Assembly (NCBI GenBank): GCA_003557565.1
Contig: PWOG01000191.1
Coordinates: forward strand, 1 to 14,835
DNA length: 14,835 nucleotides
Source: Desulfobulbaceae bacterium
GTDB taxonomy: Bacteria > Desulfobacterota > Desulfobulbia > Desulfobulbales > Desulfurivibrionaceae
Reading direction: 5' to 3'
How positions within the stretch are numbered: position 1 is the stretch's first letter; every line of letters starts with the position of its first letter. Below are positions 5,803 through 13,421 of this stretch, in pieces. The notes under the pieces were generated by a model that ran no database searches, was not told the origin of the DNA, and worked only from the letters and a program-made list of their open reading frames with translations. A program made the translations under genes and the position numbers.

Positions 5803-8130
5803 TCAATCCAGGCCACCCACAAAATTGAAGGTATTCGGCTCCCTCCGGCGCTGAGCGCTTTTGCCGGCCCGGCGGAGCAGGGGCAACAGTTCGTGGCGGT
5901 TGAGTTTTTGCCGGCGCAGATCGACCACTCCGTAAGCCAAACCTGCCTCGGCCAATTCCCCGGCCCAGGACAACAGGGAGAAGGGTTGCCCGGCCAAAGC
6001 CAGGATCAGGTCATGCTCCCGGACCAGAATAAATTTTTCCTCACGGGGACTGCGAAAGGTTGCCTGGTAACGGAAATGTACGGAGTCCAGACGGGAGGTG
6101 AACAGGGGCGGCCGTCCGTAAATGGTCAAGCCCAGGGGAATCGGCGTCCCCGACCCGGTTTTGCCTTTTTTGCCACTCTCCCCAGGTCGCCGGACATTCA
6201 GCATGGCCAGAAGGTTTGACCGGTCCGTTTCAATGGCCGCCTGCACGGTCTTGATGCCCAGGCGACGGCAACTTTGCCGAGCCAGGCTGTTGAGGATGTT
6301 AAGGGTGTAATCACCGTAAAGAACCGGCGATGCTCGCCGGAGGTTCGTTTTTTTGCCGCCCCGGGCGGCTTGGGTGGCCGGGGCGGTCTCGGCTGCCTGG
6401 CCAAAGAGCAGCAATTGACCAAGATGCCCGAGCTGCCAGGTGTTGCTGCCCTGGGCCTGCAACTCGGCAATCTTCTCCCGGTAGAAAGGCAGATCATCTT
6501 CCAGGATAACCGGGGGCAGAGCCCAGACCAGGCGAGAGCCCAGTTTCCGCCAAGCCTTTCCCGCCGCGGCCAGTTGCGGCCAGCTTGCCGGGGAAAGGGG
6601 CAGCACCACCTGAACAACTTGCGGAGGCAAGCGCTGCAGCAGCAACTGGGGATCATCAAGGCGCAGCCAGAGAGGCAGGGCATGGTCCCCCTCCCCGCCA
6701 GGCCGGGAGAGGGCCCTTTCCCCCCGCCGCCGTTTTTTACTGATATTTCCTCCAAGGGAGAAAGAGCCGATAAAAGTCTTTATTTCCCGGCGCAACGGCC
6801 GGTTTTCCCAGGCCGCCGCCTGCCGGCGGTGTTGCTGGCTAACCACCAGTTCGCACCGCGCCGCTTGCCGGCGCCGCTGGGCCAGGTCCACCTTGTACAG
6901 ACTGTCGCCGGAACGGGCCGCCACCGGCAGCCCGACCTCCACTTCACTACCCGCCGCAGCCTCCGTCAGGGATTTTCTTTCCCCGCCTCCCTTCCGGCCC
7001 TGGGCCGCCGACCATATTTCTTTGACCGTGAAAGCCGTCCGCTCCCCGGCCGGCTCCTGGTGCAGGCGCAGTCGATCTCCCTGGCGCAGCGAATGACGCA
7101 GGGTCAGAACCCCCCGGGTGCCCCGGCCGCCAGTGATCTTGCCCAGAAAATGGCCGATATTGCCGGATTGCCCCGGAGTAACCAGATCCCTGAAAGGCTC
7201 CCGCAGATATCCGGCACCGGTCCGCCGCCCCATGGCTTGAGTCAGCAGGGCGCGACCTTCGGCCAGTGCCTCCTGGAAGCGGCCGGTTTGGGCGGGCTGA
7301 TCACCCTTTTCTGCCATGGCGTCATTATCTGCCATGGCGTCGATAACCCGGCGATAGGCCCGGACCACCCGGTCCACATAAAGGGCACTCTTCATCCGGC
7401 CCTCGATCTTGACCGAACCAACCCCGGCCCGCCGCAATTCCGGCAGCAACTCCAAAGCCTGGAGATCGTTCATGGAAAAGAGATAGGCGGGCTTGCCCCC
7501 GCCCTTCATTTCGTTTTGCCAGCGATAGGCACGGCGGCAGGGCTGTACGCAACGGCCACGCAGGCTGCCCTTGCCGCCCAGGTAACTGCTGAACAGACAA
7601 AGCCCTGAATAGCTGAAGCACATGGCCCCGTGAACAAAGACCTCCAACTCCACCTCGCTTTGCCGGCGAATGGCGGCAATTTCTTTTATGGTCAGCTCCC
7701 TGGCCAGCACCACCCGGGAAAAGCCCATGGCGGCAAACTGCTGTACCGCCAGGCTGTTGTGCCCTCCCATCAGGGTGCTGGCATGGAGCCGCAGGTCGGG
7801 AAAAAAGCGCCGGCAAAGTTCATGCAGGCCCAGGTCCTGGATGATCAGGGCATCGATCCCCAGACCCGCCAGCATTTCCACGGTAACGGCGGCTGCGGCC
7901 AGCTCCTCTTCCTTGAGCAGGCTGTTCATGGCCGCGTAAACCCTTACCCCGCGGTGGTGGGCGTAATCGATCATGGCCGCTATTTCGGCCGGGCGAAAAT
8001 CCCGGGCCAGGGCCCGGGCATTGGCCCCCGGGGCCCCGATATACACGGCATCGGCCCCGCCATCCACCGCCGCGGCGAAGGCCTCCATGGTACCGGCCGG
8101 TGCCAGCAGCTCAAACATATCAGCTTTCAT
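5803..8130 (-). CDS. U32 family protein (peptidase U32 / RNA hydroxylase-like) with long C-terminal extension
   Basis: The protein has 775 residues from MKADMFELLAPAG; the open frame extends upstream to 8307 but only antisense-like residues are there. The N-terminal domain (1-265) has the U32 start (ELLAPAGTMEAFAAAVDGGADAVYIG) and the signature EVFVHGAMCFSYSGLCLFS (163-181). Four cysteines (171, 178, 194, 198) follow the pattern that binds an iron-sulfur cluster in studied members. A middle region (about 270-450, GRRTGAGYLREPF, GHFLGKI) resembles the DUF3656-type domain of the YdcP/RlhA group. After a basic low-complexity linker (458-484) comes a second barrel-like part with NSLARQSCRRLG and LTIYGRPPL. 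E. coli relatives (RlhA, TrhP) are needed for hydroxylation of 23S rRNA or tRNA; protease activity is documented for few. The start overlaps the kinase stop by 11 bases, implying translational coupling. Substrate is unknown. Confidence 0.88.
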   Translation of the reverse strand: MKADMFELLAPAGTMEAFAAAVDGGADAVYIGAPGANARALARDFRPAEIAAMIDYAHHRGVRVYAAMNSLLKEEELAAAAVTVEMLAGLGIDALIIQDLGLHELCRRFFPDLRLHASTLMGGHNSLAVQQFAAMGFSRVVLARELTIKEIAAIRRQSEVELEVFVHGAMCFSYSGLCLFSSYLGGKGSLRGRCVQPCRRAYRWQNEMKGGGKPAYLFSMNDLQALELLPELRRAGVGSVKIEGRMKSALYVDRVVRAYRRVIDAMADNDAMAEKGDQPAQTGRFQEALAEGRALLTQAMGRRTGAGYLREPFRDLVTPGQSGNIGHFLGKITGGRGTRGVLTLRHSLRQGDRLRLHQEPAGERTAFTVKEIWSAAQGRKGGGERKSLTEAAAGSEVEVGLPVAARSGDSLYKVDLAQRRRQAARCELVVSQQHRRQAAAWENRPLRREIKTFIGSFSLGGNISKKRRRGERALSRPGGEGDHALPLWLRLDDPQLLLQRLPPQVVQVVLPLSPASWPQLAAAGKAWRKLGSRLVWALPPVILEDDLPFYREKIAELQAQGSNTWQLGHLGQLLLFGQAAETAPATQAARGGKKTNLRRASPVLYGDYTLNILNSLARQSCRRLGIKTVQAAIETDRSNLLAMLNVRRPGESGKKGKTGSGTPIPLGLTIYGRPPLFTSRLDSVHFRYQATFRSPREEKFILVREHDLILALAGQPFSLLSWAGELAEAGLAYGVVDLRRQKLNRHELLPLLRRAGKSAQRRREPNTFNFVGGLD
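6680..6760. repeat. Palindromic GC-rich insert inside the U32 gene
   Basis: This stretch holds CCCTCCCCGCC and CCGGGAGAGGG halves with a short loop, then C-rich and T-rich runs. It encodes the basic linker residues 458-484 (KKRRRGERALSRPGGEGD). The pattern is like the CCCTCTCC/GGAGAGGG palindromes that are dispersed in many proteobacterial genomes. The in-frame location suggests that a repeat was absorbed into the gene between two domains. Confidence 0.4.
7312..7347. repeat. 18-bp imperfect tandem duplication in the U32 gene
   Basis: Two adjacent 18-base units, each beginning TGCCATGGCGTC, match at 15 of 18 positions. They encode the doubled DAMADN-DAMAEK around residues 264-275. It is an in-frame micro-duplication in a linker. 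Confidence 0.6.
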
Positions 8131-9502
8131 CAATGGATCGGGGGAGAATAAAGTAGAAATTATTGCCCAATTCGGTGGGCTCGTAGCCGACCACCCCGCC
8201 GTGGATCTCCACCACCTGCTTGACAAAGGCCAGACCGTGGCCGGTACCGGGTTGATTGCCGGCGGCACCGCCGCGGAAGCCGTCGCTGTACAGCAACCAC
8301 CTCTCACGTTCGCTCAAATGTGCCCCGGTGGTGAAGACATTGAACTTGATCCCGTCCTGGTTGGGACCGAAATAGCCGGCAAGATACTCCCGGCCGTAGG
8401 CCATGTGCTTGACCGTCTCGCCGGAATGATCCTGCACCGCCGCAGTATACTTGACCGCGTTGGAAAAGAGATTGGCATAAACCTGGGAGAGCAACCCCAC
8501 GTCCACCCGCAGGGCAATTTCCTCGTCGGCCATGTCCGTCGGATTGGTTACTTTGATCCCCTTCTTGGCCAGCCGGGCACTAAAGTGCTCCAGCTGAGGA
8601 GCTATAATCTCCTTTTCCACCAGGCATTTCCGAGGCCGGAGCACCAGGTGCCCCTTGCGAAAATGATCCCGCCTAAAAAGGCTCTCCAGAAAAAGACTGT
8701 AGTTGTTGTAGTGCTCCTGCATCTCCCGGTGACTGGCGGCCAGTTCGTCGTATATTTCCTCCAGTCGCTGCTGAATACGGCCACAGGCGTCATCGTCACA
8801 GACCTGGGCCCCTTCCTGGCGGATCCGGGAAAACTCCCCGCTGACCTCTTCCATCTCCCCCAGCCGCTTGCGCAGCTTGTTGAACAGATGCCGGAAATAC
8901 ATATTGGGGGTGATGACATTGTGCTCAATATCGGTCACCAGGTTGTTGATGAACTTGAGATGACGGATGTTCTGCTGGGCGATCAAACGGTTATGGAGAT
9001 TATAACCGATACGGTTGGCATACTTGCGCAGAAAAAAACGCTCCGTCCGGCCCATTTGGGCCCCGCCGGCAACTTCCAGCATCCCCAGGACCAGATCGAC
9101 CAGGGACCGCTTCCCCGCATCCTCATGATCCTGGGGTTTTCGCTGAATCGGCACCAGCACCGCCTCATCCAGGGCGTAGGTATGGCAGCTCAGGCTCAGA
9201 CCCTGGCGGGCTGGTTGCGACGGGCTGAACATGCCGGAATCACTGTCACAGATCAGCAACAGGACATCGCGACGCTCATTAAGCAGATAAAGCCGGGTTT
9301 CCAGCCCCAGAATAACCCGGGGAACAGCCACACAGACCCGGTAAAAATCATCCATGGAGTCATATTCCTGGGCCAGGTCAAAAAAAGACCGCAAAACGGC
9401 GTTCTGGGCCTCGGAAAAATTATAGCGATGGTAACTGCTTTGCTTTTCCCGGACCCGGGCCAGAACCCTTTCCAGGGCCTCCTGTTCATCCCCGGAGTTC
9501 AT
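8120..9502 (-). CDS. Soluble sensor histidine kinase, orphan
   Basis: The protein has 460 residues with no signal peptide or membrane helix. Residues 1-165 look like a GAF-type sensory region. H194 in IEHNVITPNM takes the place of the HELRTP phospho-acceptor box (Pro at +5). A long helical span (205-285) follows; it is longer than a usual HisKA pair and contains CDDDAC. The ATPase domain has the N box NLFSNAVKYT (344-353) and the G2 box GTGHGLAFVKQVVEIHGG (419-436). The G1 box (normally DxGxG) reads TTGAH at 391-395, losing the usual aspartate. ATP binding may be altered. The start has AGGA 7 bases upstream, overlapping the end of pyrR, with only 3 bases between the genes. No response regulator is nearby, so the partner is elsewhere or the protein works by another route. 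Confidence 0.87.
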   Translation of the reverse strand: MNSGDEQEALERVLARVREKQSSYHRYNFSEAQNAVLRSFFDLAQEYDSMDDFYRVCVAVPRVILGLETRLYLLNERRDVLLLICDSDSGMFSPSQPARQGLSLSCHTYALDEAVLVPIQRKPQDHEDAGKRSLVDLVLGMLEVAGGAQMGRTERFFLRKYANRIGYNLHNRLIAQQNIRHLKFINNLVTDIEHNVITPNMYFRHLFNKLRKRLGEMEEVSGEFSRIRQEGAQVCDDDACGRIQQRLEEIYDELAASHREMQEHYNNYSLFLESLFRRDHFRKGHLVLRPRKCLVEKEIIAPQLEHFSARLAKKGIKVTNPTDMADEEIALRVDVGLLSQVYANLFSNAVKYTAAVQDHSGETVKHMAYGREYLAGYFGPNQDGIKFNVFTTGAHLSERERWLLYSDGFRGGAAGNQPGTGHGLAFVKQVVEIHGGVVGYEPTELGNNFYFILPRSIDES

Positions 9503-9505
9503 ATC

Positions 9506-10048
9506 TTATTCCTGGCTGACCAGCACCACTTCATCCACCCCGTCATGCTCCAGCAAAAGTACATGGACATGTTCACCCTCTCCCACCTGGACATCCAGGC
9601 CGGTATAATCGGGCTGGATGGGCAATTCCCGCCCGCCCCGGTCCACCAGGGCGGCCAGCTGGATGCAGCGGGGCCGGCCCAGGTCCATGATGGCGTCCAG
9701 GGCCGCCCGGGTGGTCCGACCGGTATAAACCACATCGTCAACCAGGATCACCACCTTGTCCTGGAAGGAAAAGTCGATGGCGGTCTTCTTCACCACCGGA
9801 TTCTGGGCGGCCAGGCTCCAATCGTCTCGATACAGGGTGATATCCAGGCTGCCGGCGGGAAGGTCGATGCCGAATTTTTCCTGGATCAGGGCCTGGACGC
9901 GCTGGGCCAGGTAAACCCCACCGGTGTAAATGCCGATGATCGCCAGGTTGGCCACCCCGTGGTTATGCTCGACAATCTGCATGGCCATCCGGGAAAGGGT
10001 GCGATCGATATCGTCGCCGTCCAGCAGTCTATTTTTGACCTTTTGCAT
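9506..10048 (-). CDS. pyrR: PyrR, uracil phosphoribosyltransferase / pyrimidine regulatory protein
   Basis: The protein has 180 residues, the usual length. The PRPP-binding loop VILVDDVVYTGRTTR (100-114) is intact. LYRDDW (72-77) and LVDRGGRELPIQPDY (134-148) are the other PyrR signatures. The enzyme makes UMP from uracil and PRPP. In Bacillus it also binds pyr mRNA to promote attenuation. In Gram-negative bacteria the RNA-binding role is usually unproven, and no pyr attenuator is evident here. GAGG lies 6 bases before the ATG. It follows purN by 48 bp and precedes the kinase by 3 bp, so it probably belongs to the same transcript. Confidence 0.95.
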   Translation of the reverse strand: MQKVKNRLLDGDDIDRTLSRMAMQIVEHNHGVANLAIIGIYTGGVYLAQRVQALIQEKFGIDLPAGSLDITLYRDDWSLAAQNPVVKKTAIDFSFQDKVVILVDDVVYTGRTTRAALDAIMDLGRPRCIQLAALVDRGGRELPIQPDYTGLDVQVGEGEHVHVLLLEHDGVDEVVLVSQE

Positions 10049-10096
10049 TGTTGGCCTCGTCGTTAAGGTATCGGCAGGCAGAATCCGGCCGCGATT

Positions 10097-10663
10097 TCAG
10101 GGCCAGAAGGAAGCCACGCCCCTGCTGGCCACCAGGTTAACCGCCTCGGGATAGGCCCGGCATTCGGCGGCGAACACCCGGGCGGCGATATCCTCCGGGG
10201 TATCGCCTTCTTCCAGCGGCACACAGTGCTGGACCACGATGGGCCCTTCGTCGTAGGCCTCGTTGGCGAAATGAACCGTGCAGCCGCTCACCTTGACCCC
10301 CCGGGCGTGGACCGCCCGGTGAACCCGCATGCCGTACATGCCTTCCCCACAGAAGGCAGGAATCAGCGAAGGGTGGATGTTGAGCACCGAGCGGCGCAAA
10401 TGCTCAGGAGGAGTATAAAGTTTGAGAAAACCGGCCAGCAGCACCAAATCCACCGGGTAATCGGCGATGATCCGGTTGATCTCCTCGTTGTCCGCCCCAA
10501 AGAAAGCGGGATAACCGTACCTTCGGGCCTTTTCCAGGCCCCCGGCGTCGGCGCTGCCGGCGATCACCACCCGGATCTGTCCGGACATCCGGCCCTGGCT
10601 GAGGTACTGGTGAAAATTGTCCAGGGTCCGCCCGGAACCGGACAACAAAACCGCCAGATTCAT
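10097..10663 (-). CDS. purN: Phosphoribosylglycinamide formyltransferase (GAR transformylase)
   Basis: The protein has 188 residues from ATG 10663. An ATG at 10678 is in frame, but the family starts at a beta strand like MNLAVLLSGSG and a GGGGA element precedes 10663. It transfers a formyl group from 10-formyl-tetrahydrofolate to GAR, step three of purine synthesis. Catalytic residues are visible: N95 and H97 in LNIHPSLIPAF and D138 in YDEGPI, corresponding to N106, H108 and D144 of E. coli PurN. VKVSGCTVHF (124-133) is the family hallmark. It is separated from purH by about 140 bp, with a hairpin in the gap, and is followed by pyrR after 48 bp. Confidence 0.95.
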   Translation of the reverse strand: MNLAVLLSGSGRTLDNFHQYLSQGRMSGQIRVVIAGSADAGGLEKARRYGYPAFFGADNEEINRIIADYPVDLVLLAGFLKLYTPPEHLRRSVLNIHPSLIPAFCGEGMYGMRVHRAVHARGVKVSGCTVHFANEAYDEGPIVVQHCVPLEEGDTPEDIAARVFAAECRAYPEAVNLVASRGVASFWP

Positions 10664-10704
10664 CGTCTCTTTCCCCATGACACTTAACCGATCTTTTTAT
10701 TGTC

Positions 10705-10728
10705 GGCGCCGCATATAGCGGCAGCGCC
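10705..10728. repeat. Bulged hairpin in the purH-purN gap
   Basis: GCCGC (10708-10712) pairs with GCGGC (10718-10722) over an ATATA loop. An outer GGC/GCC helix adds three pairs across a 3-base bulge. It lies about 40 bases upstream of the purN start. There is no T-tract in the direction of transcription, so it is not a plain terminator. It could affect RNA processing between the two genes. A second small inverted repeat, TGACGG...CCGTCA, lies nearer purH. Confidence 0.3.
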
Positions 10729-10804
10729 CACCGGCCACATTCTGCAGCTCTTTATTTTTGCATTACCGACCAACACATTTGACGGTTTTTTACGAGGCCG
10801 TCAT

Positions 10805-11422
10805 TCATTCCTGCAGGGAGGGCTCGGCGTCGACATTCACCTGCTTGAGCCAGCCGGTGATGGCGGTATCGTAACAGCCGGTGAGCTCAAAGACCTTGAC
10901 CGCCAGGCGGAACCGGGTTTTCAAGGTGGTGTTGCCGTGTTCCTTGAGTTCGGCCAGAACCTGCGGGTAATCGGCGGGATCGACGATGACCGTGACATCA
11001 CGGTAGTTCTTGGCCGAGGAGCGGAGCATGGTGGGGCCGCCGATATCGATGTTCTCAATGGCCTGATCCAGGGTGCAGGCGGGATCGGCCACGGTCTTTT
11101 CAAAGGCGTAAAGATTGACCGCCACGATATCGATGGGTTCGATCCCGTGCTGTTCCATCTGGCGCAGATGCTCGGGGTTGTCGCGGCGGGCCAGCAGACC
11201 GCCGTGGACCTTGGGATGCAGGGTTTTGACCCGGCCGTCGAGCATCTCCGGGAAACCGGTGAACTCGGCCACGTCCTTGACGGCAATACCATGATCCCGC
11301 ATCTTTTTGGCGGTACCGCCGGTGGAAAGTATTTCAATGCCCAGTTTATCCAGCTCCCCGGCAAAGTCCTCGATCCCGCTTTTGTCCGTAAGGCTGATCA
11401 ACGCCCGCTGTGCTTTTCCCAT
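10805..11422 (-). CDS. purH: Free-standing IMP cyclohydrolase (N-terminal half of PurH only)
   Basis: The protein has 205 residues, whereas bifunctional PurH has about 520. All the IMP cyclohydrolase signatures are here: LTDKSG (11-16), LSTGGTAKKM (32-41), EMLDGRVKTLHPKVHGGLLARR (59-80) and ENIDIGGPTMLRSSAKN (123-139). It would close the ring of FAICAR to give IMP, the last step of purine synthesis. The AICAR transformylase domain that normally follows is absent, and none of it is found downstream of the TGA, where 125 bp carry only hairpins. The protein ends cleanly after the domain, so it looks like a genuine single-domain form, not a recent truncation. GGAGGAG stands 8 bases before the ATG. 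It is the first gene of the minus-strand run. Confidence 0.93.
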   Translation of the reverse strand: MGKAQRALISLTDKSGIEDFAGELDKLGIEILSTGGTAKKMRDHGIAVKDVAEFTGFPEMLDGRVKTLHPKVHGGLLARRDNPEHLRQMEQHGIEPIDIVAVNLYAFEKTVADPACTLDQAIENIDIGGPTMLRSSAKNYRDVTVIVDPADYPQVLAELKEHGNTTLKTRFRLAVKVFELTGCYDTAITGWLKQVNVDAEPSLQE

Positions 11423-11702
11423 TGCTGCTTCTCCTCCTGGTTAATCTCCATGGCAAACCGTGCTTAATCCGGCCGCCGGCTCCAAACCTTGCAAAACCAC
11501 CAATCGCCGCCGCCAAAATCAGCTAAAAACAGCCGGCAACCAGGCGTGACCAGCCGGCGGCATGGTAGTTATGCAACCGCAAACAGAACAGTAATTTACC
11601 ACAGTAACCACGGGGAGCACAGAGGAAAAGCAGGGAAAATGCACCGCCCCACTCTTGAGGCCCCAACCTGCCGGGGACAACAACCCAGCGACGGCCACCG
11701 GT
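11423..11702. other. Gene-free spacer between hslR and purH
   Basis: This 280-bp gap should hold the leader of the purH operon. I see GCCGGC palindromes and an AACCACGGGGAGCACAGAGG-like stretch (about 11605-11625) of a type dispersed in many genomes. I see no convincing promoter boxes, and no open frame in it looks real. Confidence 0.4.
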
Positions 11703-12110
11703 TCATTCGTCGTCTTTACGGATAAATTTTTTGATCAGGCGACGGTCCCGCTTACCGGGCCGGCCCGGCGGCGGCAACGGGGCGATCTGGCGCTGCCGCC
11801 GCCGCTGCTCCTGATGTTGCCGGCGCCGCTCAATACTGTCCGGATCTTCCGTGTACAACTGCGCCGCCGCCGGGGCCGACAGCCGCCGGCTGCTCAGCCC
11901 CGCGACGGTAACCACAAACTCCTGCTGATCCTTGCGCACCGTCAGCCGGTCGCCGGGGCCGAGCAGGCGGGCCGCCCGGACCCGGCCTCCGTTGAGGTGC
12001 ACCTTGCCGCCGTTGACCGCCTGGGCCGCCTGGCTTCGAGTCTTGAAAAAGCGGGCGGCCCACAGCCACTTGTCGATCCTGATTTTCTCCTGGCCCTGAT
12101 TCGTATCCAT
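11703..12110 (-). CDS. hslR: Hsp15-like S4-domain RNA-binding protein
   Basis: The protein has 135 residues. The S4 RNA-binding fold begins at RIDKWLWAARFFKTRSQAAQAVNGGKVHLNG (11-41) and runs to about 65; KWLWAARFFKTR is typical of Hsp15. The C-terminus (94-132) is very basic (RRRQHQEQRRRQRQ, GKRDRRLIKKF), as in Hsp15, which binds stalled 50S subunits carrying a nascent chain and helps recycle them after heat shock. No strong ribosome site precedes the ATG. The nitrilase gene ends 14 bp upstream on the same strand, so the two are probably co-transcribed. Confidence 0.9.
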   Translation of the reverse strand: MDTNQGQEKIRIDKWLWAARFFKTRSQAAQAVNGGKVHLNGGRVRAARLLGPGDRLTVRKDQQEFVVTVAGLSSRRLSAPAAAQLYTEDPDSIERRRQHQEQRRRQRQIAPLPPPGRPGKRDRRLIKKFIRKDDE

Positions 12111-12124
12111 ATCTGCTGTCCAAG

Positions 12125-13087
12125 CTATGCAAGGGGCAAGTGCCGCGGGCAGGATCCCTCTTCCTGGATGGTCTTGTAGAAGCTGGCAAAGTCAATGTGA
12201 TAATTGAAATCGTCCTGCTCTTTGCTGCGCTGGCCGCGAAGATCCAGGTTGCGCACCAGGATCAGTTCGGTGTTGATATTGGAGGCCTGGATCAGCTTCA
12301 GCCCGGATGGGGCCCAGATGCCGCTGCCGCCCCAGAAATAATCGCCGGTGATATCATGGGGTCCCACGGCATTGGCGGCCAGGCTCCAGATCTGATTGTA
12401 AGCGGCCTTGGAGGAATTCATCATATCCCATAGATAACCGTAATAATGATCCGTTTTGATGTTCATCCAAGGGTATTCGCGCAACGCCTCCGAGCGCCAG
12501 TGGGCCAGGGTGACTATGGCATCCACATGGTCAACGAAGGCGTATTTACGGGCCATCTCCACGAAGCACAGATCATAGCAGGTAAGAAAACCCAGGGTCC
12601 CCCACTTGGTTTCAATGGTCAGTCGCCGGTCGGTCCCCTGCTGAAAGTATAACTGCTCCACCGGCGGCAGAAAGATCTTGTCGTAGATGAACTCTTCCTG
12701 GTTGTAGTCCAGGCTGTGATGCAAAATGAAGGTGGAGTTGTAAAGCCCGTCTTCCCCGCGCCGGACATTGCTGTAAAAAACGTACTCCAGGCCCTTGCCG
12801 TCGGTGCGCAGGCCGTCACGAATGCGGTCGATGGTGGCGGCGATCCGGCTGTTTTCACCACTGGCCAGCAGATCTTCCACCTCCCCGCCGGCATTGTCCT
12901 CCCACACATACCCGGTAACGCAAAGTTCGGGGAAAATAAGAATATTGGCCCCCTGCTGGTGGGCGATCTGGACCACCTCTTCCATCCGGGCCAGGTTGAC
13001 GTCCACATCGGAGGTAACGTGCAGGTTGGCCAGCAGTACGCTGGGGCAGTCTTCATGGTCGGAAAAATACCGTTCGATAAGGCGCAT
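12125..13087 (-). CDS. Carbon-nitrogen hydrolase (nitrilase superfamily), substrate unknown
   Basis: The protein has 320 residues from ATG 13087. A GTG at 13099 is in frame but overlaps the GGGAGG ribosome site (13104-13099), so ATG is chosen, with a rather long spacing of 11. The Glu-Lys-Cys triad is visible: E54 in IFPELCVTGY, K137 in YDKIFLPPVEQLYF and C170 in LTCYDLCF. The second glutamate E144 is also present. The rest follows the alpha-beta-beta-alpha sandwich. Such enzymes cleave or form amide or nitrile carbon-nitrogen bonds in the cytoplasm. The substrate loops are unusual and aromatic-rich (DHYYGYLWDMMNSSKAAYNQIW, about 213-234), with a GDYFWGGSGIWAPSG strand before the C-terminus. 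I do not recognise a named subfamily. It is upstream of hslR and divergent from moxR. Confidence 0.88.
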   Translation of the reverse strand: MRLIERYFSDHEDCPSVLLANLHVTSDVDVNLARMEEVVQIAHQQGANILIFPELCVTGYVWEDNAGGEVEDLLASGENSRIAATIDRIRDGLRTDGKGLEYVFYSNVRRGEDGLYNSTFILHHSLDYNQEEFIYDKIFLPPVEQLYFQQGTDRRLTIETKWGTLGFLTCYDLCFVEMARKYAFVDHVDAIVTLAHWRSEALREYPWMNIKTDHYYGYLWDMMNSSKAAYNQIWSLAANAVGPHDITGDYFWGGSGIWAPSGLKLIQASNINTELILVRNLDLRGQRSKEQDDFNYHIDFASFYKTIQEEGSCPRHLPLA

Positions 13088-13309
13088 TATCTGTACCACC
13101 TCCCATCGGCAAACAGCCTTCCTTTAAACCTTTATCAGGCGTGGACCACGGAAATAATCCGGTTTTACCTATCGTAAAGAACCCAAGAGAGCTGTTAACA
13201 GCATAACCTGTAACGGCAACACCGCACAATCATTTACAATTACAAGCCGCCACCCGGGCAACCCTATATTTAAGGATGGATTATTGGATCATTACTTTTT
13301 TCGGCGGTG

Positions 13310-13325
13310 CCCCGTGATCGTTTAC
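13310..13325 (-). repeat. Dispersed repeat, copy D (inverted)
   Basis: Read on the minus strand this is GTAAACGATCACGGGG. It differs from GTAAGCGATCACGGGG at one position. It faces copy E across 112 bp, with the GTAA ends pointing toward each other. Confidence 0.65.
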
Positions 13326-13334
13326 GAAATTGGA

Positions 13335-13363
13335 TTGACAACCCCACCGGCAGTCGCTACAGA
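13335..13363 (+). promoter_or_regulatory. Possible sigma-70 promoter for moxR
   Basis: A perfect TTGACA (13335-13340) is followed after 17 bases by TACAGA (13358-13363), which matches half of the -10 consensus. It lies between repeat copies D and E and about 100 bases before the proposed start. Confidence 0.35.
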
Positions 13364-13421
13364 GTGAAATTCGTCGTCAGCATAAAGGCACCGGCTCCCA
13401 ATGGGCATTAATCCGGCCCGT

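Noticed and set aside
6274..7608. A 444-codon plus-strand open frame opposite the U32 gene
   Set aside because: The protein is rich in Pro, Gln and Gly with no recognisable fold, and the opposite strand encodes conserved U32 signatures.
8131..8307. N-terminal 59-residue extension of the U32 protein
   Set aside because: It overlaps the conserved G2 region of the kinase in another frame, and its residues are unlike U32 proteins. MKADMFELLAPAG is the family start.
7973..10066. A 697-codon plus-strand open frame
   Set aside because: It runs antisense across the U32 start, the whole kinase gene and pyrR, all of which have clear family motifs on the minus strand. Its residues show no motif and no ribosome site, so it is a high-GC shadow.
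9506..10096. PyrR-responsive pyr attenuator around pyrR
   Set aside because: No anti-terminator or terminator pair and no pyr leader could be drawn in the 48-bp purN-pyrR gap.
10781..10806. TGACGG...CCGTCA hairpin as a terminator for purH
   Set aside because: The stem is only 6 bp, the loop is 12 bases, and no T-tract follows in the minus-strand direction.
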